Of a stretch of 64,000 nucleotides of DNA, positions 59,198-64,000 are shown piece after piece. A model generated the notes under the pieces. It was not told the origin of the DNA and did not search any database. It worked only from the letters and a program-made list of their open reading frames with translations. The stretch lies in NCBI RefSeq assembly GCF_002813375.1, contig NZ_PHUJ01000003.1, positions 3,906,001-3,970,000 on the forward strand, given 5' to 3'. The stretch comes from Pseudonocardia alni (GTDB taxonomy: Bacteria > Actinomycetota > Actinomycetes > Mycobacteriales > Pseudonocardiaceae). The first letter of the stretch is position 1. Each line of letters starts with the position of its first letter. The position numbers were made by a program, and so were the translations under genes.

Positions 59198-61357
59198 ATG
59201 ACCGCGACGCACGAGGCCCCGGCCACGCCGCTGACCGAGAAGGTGGTCAAGGCCGCCTGTCCCCAGGACTGTCCGGACACCTGCGCGATGCTGGTGACCG
59301 TCGACGGCTCGGGGACGGCGACCTCGGTCGTCGGCGACCCGGACCACCCGTACACCAACGGCGGCCTCTGCGTGAAGGTCAACAACTACCTCGACCGCGT
59401 GTACGACCCGGGCCGTGTGCTGTTCCCGATGCGCCGGACCGGGCCCAAGGGCAGCGGCCGCTTCGAGCGGATCACCTGGGACGACGCCGTCACCGAGATC
59501 GCCACCCGCTTCAGGGCCATCGCCGACGAGCACGGCCCCGAGGCGATCATGCCGGTCAGCTACCTGGGCACCCAGGGCATCCTGAACGGCCTCAACGTCG
59601 GCGACCCCTTCTTCGCGAAGCTGGGCGCCACCGTCGCCGAGCGCACCTACTGCGACTCCGGCTCCTGCACCGCCTACGCCATGACCATCGGCGACACCGC
59701 CGGGGTGGACCCGGAGAGCCTCGTGCACTCCACGTTCATCCTGGTGTGGGCCTGCAACATCATGAGCACCAACCTGCACCTCTGGCCCTACATCGCGAAG
59801 GCGAAGAAGAACGGCGCGAAGGTCGTGGTCGTGGACCCGGTCCGCACCCGCACCGCGGCCGCGGCCGACCAGCACATCCCGATCCGCCCCGGTACCGACG
59901 GCGCGCTCGCGCTGGCCATGGCGCACGTGATCATCGCCGAGGGCCTCACCGACGACGACTACATCGCGAACCACACCGTCGGCTACGACGAGTTCGCCGA
60001 GCGCGTCTCCCGCTACACCCCCGAGTGGGCCGAGACCGAGACCGGCGTGCCCGCCGAGACCATCCGGGTGCTCGCCCGCGAGTACGCCGGCGCGCAGCCG
60101 TCGGTCATCCGGATCGGCGTCGCCGTCGAGCGGCACGCGGGCGGCGGCCAGACCGTACGCGCCCTGTCCTGTCTGCCCGGCCTCGTCGGCGCCTGGCGCA
60201 AGCCCGGCGGCGGAATCCTGCAGCTGCCGCTGTGGGCGTTCCCCGTCAACTGGGGCGCCTTCATGCACCCGGAGATGCTCACCCCCGGCACCCGGGTCAT
60301 CAACCAGTACCGGCTCGGTGCCGCGCTCGCCGGTGACCTGCCCGCCGGCCCGCCGATCAAGGGCCTGATGGTCTACAACTCCAACCCGGTCGTCACCACG
60401 CCCGACCAGGACCGGCTGATCAAGGGCCTGGAGAGCGAGGACCTGTTCACCGTCGTGTCGGAGCAGTTCATGACCGACACCGCGGAGTACGCCGACATCG
60501 TCCTGCCGGCCACGACGCAGCTCGAGCAGGACGACATCATGTTCTCCTGGGGTCACCTGTTCGTGACCTACAACCACCGGTCCATCGAGCCGCTGGGCGA
60601 GGCCGTCCCGAACACCGAGATGTTCCGCAGGCTCGCCGCCGCGATGGGCTTCGACGACCCGGTCTTCCGGCGCACCGACTCCGAGATGATCGCCGAGGCG
60701 TTCGACTGGTCCCACCCGCACATGGAGGGGATCACCGTCGAGTCGCTGAAGGAGAAGGGATGGCAGCGGCTCAACGTGGCCCCGCCGGAGGCCTACGCCC
60801 CGCACGCCGAGGGGAACTTCCCGACGCCGTCGGGCAAGGCCGAGTTCGTCTCCGCCGCCGCGGCGGGCGGCAACTTCGTCGTCCCGCTGTTCCGGCAGGG
60901 TTCCAACGACCACCAGCCCGGCCAGCCGGTCGACCCGCTGCCGCATTACATCCCGCCGCGCGAGTCCGCCGCCGCGGACCCCGAGCTCGCCGCCCGCTAC
61001 CCGCTCAACCTGCTCACGCCCAAGTCGCACGCGTTCCTGAACTCGAGCTTCGCCAGCCACGAGTTCCACCGCCGTGTCGCGAACGAGCACACCCTGATCA
61101 TCCACCCGGACGACGCCGCTGCCCGCGGCATCGCCGAGGGGGCGCCGGTGCGCGTGTTCAACGACCGGGGCGAGTTCACCGTCGTCGCGTCGCTGCAGGA
61201 CACCGTGTCCCGCGGGGTCGTGGTGAGCCCGATGGGCGGCTGGCGCAAGAACTCCAAGGCCGGCACCACCCTGGCCGCGGTCAACCCGACCGTGTTCGGC
61301 GACCTGGGCAACGCGCCCACGTTCTCCGACACCCTCGTCGAGGTCGAGACCGCCTGA
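59198..61357 (+). CDS. Molybdopterin-dependent oxidoreductase (bis-MGD, DMSO reductase family)
   Basis: A 719-residue molybdo(tungsto)enzyme. An N-terminal 4Fe-4S site (Cys21, Cys25, Cys29 in AACPQDCPDTC, and Cys58) is followed by the bis-MGD domains: SYLGTQGILNGLNVG, VVVVDPVRTRTAAAADQHIP, GLMVYNSNPVVTTPDQ, VVSEQFMTDTAEYADIVLPA and the C-terminal beta-barrel. The metal ligand is probably in RTYCDSGSCTAY (Cys152-Cys157). No Tat signal, so cytoplasmic. The ferredoxin and reductase genes downstream suggest electrons flow to or from NADP(H). Substrate unknown; an annotation such as formate dehydrogenase would be a guess. Confidence 0.85.
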   Translation: MTATHEAPATPLTEKVVKAACPQDCPDTCAMLVTVDGSGTATSVVGDPDHPYTNGGLCVKVNNYLDRVYDPGRVLFPMRRTGPKGSGRFERITWDDAVTEIATRFRAIADEHGPEAIMPVSYLGTQGILNGLNVGDPFFAKLGATVAERTYCDSGSCTAYAMTIGDTAGVDPESLVHSTFILVWACNIMSTNLHLWPYIAKAKKNGAKVVVVDPVRTRTAAAADQHIPIRPGTDGALALAMAHVIIAEGLTDDDYIANHTVGYDEFAERVSRYTPEWAETETGVPAETIRVLAREYAGAQPSVIRIGVAVERHAGGGQTVRALSCLPGLVGAWRKPGGGILQLPLWAFPVNWGAFMHPEMLTPGTRVINQYRLGAALAGDLPAGPPIKGLMVYNSNPVVTTPDQDRLIKGLESEDLFTVVSEQFMTDTAEYADIVLPATTQLEQDDIMFSWGHLFVTYNHRSIEPLGEAVPNTEMFRRLAAAMGFDDPVFRRTDSEMIAEAFDWSHPHMEGITVESLKEKGWQRLNVAPPEAYAPHAEGNFPTPSGKAEFVSAAAAGGNFVVPLFRQGSNDHQPGQPVDPLPHYIPPRESAAADPELAARYPLNLLTPKSHAFLNSSFASHEFHRRVANEHTLIIHPDDAAARGIAEGAPVRVFNDRGEFTVVASLQDTVSRGVVVSPMGGWRKNSKAGTTLAAVNPTVFGDLGNAPTFSDTLVEVETA

Positions 61358-61360
61358 GCC

Positions 61361-61402
61361 ACGCGGCTCGGCCGGAGACCCCTTGCTCCGGCCGAGCCGC
61401 GT
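61361..61402 (+). terminator. Hairpin between the molybdoenzyme and ferredoxin genes
   Basis: Perfect 17-base stem (ACGCGGCTCGGCCGGAG and complement) with an 8-base loop, 4 bases after the stop. It would terminate or attenuate, or protect the molybdoenzyme mRNA end. Confidence 0.75.
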
Positions 61403-61442
61403 ACCCACGTGCCGCCACCGTCCACATCGGAGGAAATACCCC

Positions 61443-61757
61443 GTGGCCTACGTCGTCACCGAAGCCTGCATCGACGTGCAGGACCGCGCCTGCATGGAGG
61501 AGTGCCCGGTCGACTGCATCTACCCCGGCGAGCGGATGATGTACATCCACCCCGACGAGTGCGTCGACTGCGGCAAGTGCATGCCCGCGTGCCCCAGCGA
61601 GGCCATCCACTGGGAGCACAAGATGCCCGCCGAGCTGGCGCCGTTCGTCGACGCCAACGCGGTCTTCGTACGCGAGCAGGGTTTCGCCGGTGGTGGCGAG
61701 GACGCCGATCCGGCCGACGGCGACCACCCGATCGTCGCGCAGCGGAGGCCCCGATGA
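61443..61757 (+). CDS. 7Fe ferredoxin (3Fe-4S/4Fe-4S)
   Basis: A 104-residue ferredoxin of the mycobacterial FdxC type. Cys9, Cys17, Cys21 and Cys25 (CMEECPVDCIYPG) and Cys40, Cys43, Cys46 and Cys50 (CVDCGKCMPACP) bind the clusters; a 50-residue tail follows. GGAGG lies before the GTG. Its stop overlaps the reductase start in ATGA. It likely shuttles electrons between the reductase and the molybdoenzyme or a P450. Confidence 0.9.
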   Translation: MAYVVTEACIDVQDRACMEECPVDCIYPGERMMYIHPDECVDCGKCMPACPSEAIHWEHKMPAELAPFVDANAVFVREQGFAGGGEDADPADGDHPIVAQRRPR

Positions 61758-62728
61758 GCGGGGATCTCACCGCCGACCTGGTCGTCGTCGGCGCCGGTCC
61801 GACCGGTCTCTACGCCACCTACTACGCCGGCTTCCGCGGCCTGTCCGTGGTCGTCGTCGACGCCCTGGACCAGCTGGGCGGGCAGATGTCGGTGCTCTAT
61901 CCGGAGAAGCCGGTCTTCGACGTCGCGGGCTTCCCCCGGGTCCGGGCGCAGGACCTGGTCGACTCCCTGGTCGAGCAGGCCGCCCTGGCCGAGCCGACCT
62001 ACCTGCTCGGGCACGACGCCGTGGAGCTGGAGCAGTTCGACGACGGCGTCGCCGTCACCACCGACCGCGGCGTGCGGGTCCGGGCGGGCGCGCTGCTGGT
62101 CACCGGCGGCATGGGCCGGTTCACCCCGCGCCCGCTGCCCGCGGGCGGCGACTTCGTCGGGCGCGGGCTGCGCTACGCGGTGCCGCGCCCGGCCGATCTG
62201 ACGGGCAAGGACGTGCTGATCGTCGGCGGCGGGGACTCCGCGGTGGACTGGGCGCTGTGCCTGGAGCCGCTGGCCGCCTCGGTGACCCTGGTGCACCGCC
62301 GCTACGCCTTCCGCGCGCACGAGCGCAGCGTCACCGAGCTGCGCGCCTCGTCGGTGCGGATCCTGACCCCCTACGAGGTGCACGACGTCCGCGGCGACGG
62401 CCACGTCTCCGAGGTCGACGTGTCCGGCCCGGACGGCGTCGAGACCCTGCGGGCCGACGAGATCGTCGCCGCGCTGGGGTTCAAGGCCGACCTCGCGGCG
62501 CTGTCGAACTGGGGGATCGGGATGAGCCGCCGGCACATCGCCGTCGACCGGTCGATGCGCACGACGCTGCCCCGGGTGTTCGCGGCCGGGGACATCACCG
62601 ACTTCGACGGCAAGGTCCGGCTGATCTCGGTCGGGTTCGGCGAGGCCGCCCTGGCGGTCAACAACCTCGTCCCGCTGGTGCGCCCCGACCTCCCGGTGGT
62701 GCCCGGCCACTCGAGCGACGCGGCATGA
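61754..62728 (+). CDS. Ferredoxin-NADP+ reductase, thioredoxin-reductase-like type
   Basis: A 324-residue flavoprotein. FAD loop VVVGAGPTGLYATYYAGFRG, then LDQLGGQMSVLYPEKPVFDV (typical of TrxR-like FNRs; the CxxC redox pair of true thioredoxin reductase is absent), NADP loop VLIVGGGDSAVDWALCLEP and FAAGDITDFDGKVRLISVGF. Coupled to the ferredoxin gene upstream and the CBS gene downstream by ATGA overlaps. Confidence 0.92.
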   Translation: MSGDLTADLVVVGAGPTGLYATYYAGFRGLSVVVVDALDQLGGQMSVLYPEKPVFDVAGFPRVRAQDLVDSLVEQAALAEPTYLLGHDAVELEQFDDGVAVTTDRGVRVRAGALLVTGGMGRFTPRPLPAGGDFVGRGLRYAVPRPADLTGKDVLIVGGGDSAVDWALCLEPLAASVTLVHRRYAFRAHERSVTELRASSVRILTPYEVHDVRGDGHVSEVDVSGPDGVETLRADEIVAALGFKADLAALSNWGIGMSRRHIAVDRSMRTTLPRVFAAGDITDFDGKVRLISVGFGEAALAVNNLVPLVRPDLPVVPGHSSDAA

Positions 62729-63195
62729 TCGGCCCGGCGCCGGAGCGTCCCGGGACGGGGTGGGCCCCCGGCAGCACCGGTGAGGCGATGATCGCGCACC
62801 CGCGGACGTGCGGGCGCACCACCACGGTGCACCAGGCCCGGGAGGTGTTCCGCGACGACCACGTGCACGCGCTGCTCGTCGTCGACCGGGGTGTGCTGCT
62901 GGCCGTGGTGGAGCGCGGCGACCTCGACGGCCGTCCCGCAGCGGCGCCGGTCCGCTGGCTCGGCACCCTGGCCGGGCGCACCGTCGCCCCCACCGCGCCG
63001 GCGACCGCGACGCGCGACCGGATGCGGGCCGAGGGGCGCAGGCGGCTCGCCGTCGTCGACGGGCACGGCCGGTTACTCGGTCTGGTCTGCCTCAAGCGGT
63101 CCGGGGCCGGCTTCTGCACCGACGAGAGGGTACGGGCCAGGGCGGCCGAACGTGCCGCGCGACGACGTCCTCACATCGGAGCAACACGTTCGTGA
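62725..63195 (+). CDS. CBS-domain pair protein
   Basis: A 156-residue protein with two CBS-like motifs: RTTTVHQAREVFRDDHVHAL with LLVVDRGVLLAVVERGDLDG, and ATRDRMRAEGRRRLAVVDG with GRLLGLVCLKRSG. A basic tail follows. CBS pairs bind adenine nucleotides; here it may gate the redox module by energy or NADPH state. Translationally coupled to the reductase. Confidence 0.78.
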   Translation: MIGPAPERPGTGWAPGSTGEAMIAHPRTCGRTTTVHQAREVFRDDHVHALLVVDRGVLLAVVERGDLDGRPAAAPVRWLGTLAGRTVAPTAPATATRDRMRAEGRRRLAVVDGHGRLLGLVCLKRSGAGFCTDERVRARAAERAARRRPHIGATRS

Positions 63196-63217
63196 CGTCC
63201 ACGTGCGATGCTCGGGT

Positions 63218-64000
63218 ATGGCATTGGTCACGATCGACACCACCACCGTGGCCGAGACCGACCGGCTGGAATTCTGGCGCGCCACGGTCTGCGACCAGTT
63301 CGTCGCGCTGGACGTGACACCGTCCACCACCGGTCTGGTCTCCGGACGGGTCACCGCCTCCTCGGTGGCCGGTACCCACCTGCGGCGGATCTCCTCGGTG
63401 CCGCACCGCTTCGAGCGCACACCGCGCCAGGTGCGGGCGGCCGACGAGGACTACCTGCAGATCGCGCTGGCCCGCCGTGGCCGCACACTCGTCGCGCAGG
63501 ACGGACGGGAGGCGGTGATCGGCCCCGGCGAGTTCGTGATCTACGACAGCAGCAGGCCGTTCACCTTCGTCACCACCGACAGCTTCGAGTACCAGGTCTG
63601 CCTGCATCCCAAGAGCGCGCTGCCGCTGTCCCGGGCGGAGATGGCCGAGGCCACCGCGGTCGCCCTCGACGGCCGTCGCGGCGTCGGCGCGATGCTGCCG
63701 CCGCTGCTGTCCTCCCTGGACCGGGCGATCGGCGACGACGTCCCCGTGGCCGCGCGGGAGGCCGTCGCACGGACCATCGGGGATGTGTTCGTCGCGCTGG
63801 TCCGCAGCACCGTGCCCGCGTCCGCGCCGGAGAACCTGCACGTCGCGCGGGCCCGCGGGCACATCCGCCAGCACATCGCCGACCGCGACCTCGACCCCGC
63901 GGGTGTCGCCGCCGCCTGCGCGATCTCGGTGAGCTATCTGCACAAGCTGTTCGCCGAGGAGGGCACCTCGGTCGCCGGCGAGATCCGCGAGCAGCGGCTG
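63218..64000 (+). CDS. AraC-family regulator with AraC-binding-like N-terminal domain (partial)
   Basis: 261 residues in the window; the C-terminus is cut off. The N-terminal domain (FWRATVCDQFVALDVTPSTT, then VIGPGEFVIYDSSRPFTFVT) is the AraC-binding-like domain found in NitR/FeaR-type regulators. The HTH begins at about residue 210 (HIRQHIADRDLDPAGVAAAC, then ISVSYLHKLFAEEGTS). ATG 63218 is the likely start, 22 bases after the CBS gene. It may regulate the redox module or the unseen gene to the right. Confidence 0.82.
   Translation, partial: MALVTIDTTTVAETDRLEFWRATVCDQFVALDVTPSTTGLVSGRVTASSVAGTHLRRISSVPHRFERTPRQVRAADEDYLQIALARRGRTLVAQDGREAVIGPGEFVIYDSSRPFTFVTTDSFEYQVCLHPKSALPLSRAEMAEATAVALDGRRGVGAMLPPLLSSLDRAIGDDVPVAAREAVARTIGDVFVALVRSTVPASAPENLHVARARGHIRQHIADRDLDPAGVAAACAISVSYLHKLFAEEGTSVAGEIREQRL

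Noticed and set aside
59198-61357. Formate dehydrogenase assignment for the Mo-enzyme
   Set aside because: The metal-ligand segment (CDSGSC) and partners do not specifically indicate formate dehydrogenase.
1-64000. tRNA, rRNA, insertion sequences, integrase or CRISPR
   Set aside because: None was seen on either strand by reading; tRNAscan, Infernal and ISfinder searches would be decisive.

Overview
The window is a very GC-rich, gene-dense stretch of an actinobacterial chromosome, most likely a Pseudonocardia or close relative (Pseudonocardiaceae). Pointers are the frequent GTG starts, 1- and 4-base start/stop overlaps, a mycothiol-type formaldehyde dehydrogenase, Tat lipoproteins and a propane-monooxygenase-type gene cluster. 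The genus is an inference. I saw no rRNA, tRNA, CRISPR array, integrase or transposase.

Bases 1-18.1 kb hold an alkane/ether oxidation locus. An MHS-family transporter lies left of a divergent pair: a MimR/AcoR-type activator (minus strand) and prmA (plus strand). prmA, prmB, prmC and prmD encode a complete soluble di-iron monooxygenase (hydroxylase alpha, reductase, hydroxylase beta, coupling protein). A dedicated GroEL-like chaperonin and an amidohydrolase-fold protein that has apparently lost its metal ligands follow. Strong hairpins split the transcript into prmA / prmBCD / chaperonin / amidohydrolase. Further right are a siderophore-binding lipoprotein behind a candidate iron box, an MFS pump, and a two-gene operon of S-(hydroxymethyl)mycothiol dehydrogenase plus metallo-beta-lactamase-fold hydrolase. 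That operon would handle formaldehyde released during methyl-group or ether oxidation.

Bases 18.2-27.5 kb are mostly catabolic. They carry fumarylacetoacetase, a thioesterase, a MerR regulator divergent from fadA-fadB (beta-oxidation) with repeated operator-like motifs, two small alpha/beta-barrel proteins, a DedA protein and a two-gene ABC transporter. Bases 27.5-41.9 kb mix regulators and transporters: a TetR protein, a truncated ArsR remnant beside an EamA transporter, an ArsR-SRPBCC pair, and a YtrA-type GntR/ABC operon with a perfect 26-base operator. They also hold a nucleoside-kinase-like protein, a sorbitol-type dehydrogenase, a VOC protein, a THUMP-like methyltransferase, an MFS pump, a secreted GH16 glycosidase with a long Pro/Ala linker, an HTTM-domain membrane pair, a TPR protein and a quinone-reductase/HxlR pair.

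Bases 42-58 kb carry a SulP transporter, a GT2 glycosyltransferase, an acyl-CoA dehydrogenase/GntR/acyl-CoA synthetase unit, and a P-loop-less ABC-like protein with an iron-box-like site next to a two-repeat DUF1540 protein. A GDSL esterase, a class A beta-lactamase/LysR/second beta-lactamase-like trio, an M20 peptidase, a kinase-fold protein and a Wzx-type flippase follow. Bases 58.2-64 kb hold a 3-hydroxybutyryl-CoA dehydrogenase, then a molybdopterin oxidoreductase, a 7Fe ferredoxin, a ferredoxin-NADP reductase, a CBS-pair protein and a truncated AraC regulator. This last set looks like a self-contained, functionally unassigned redox module.
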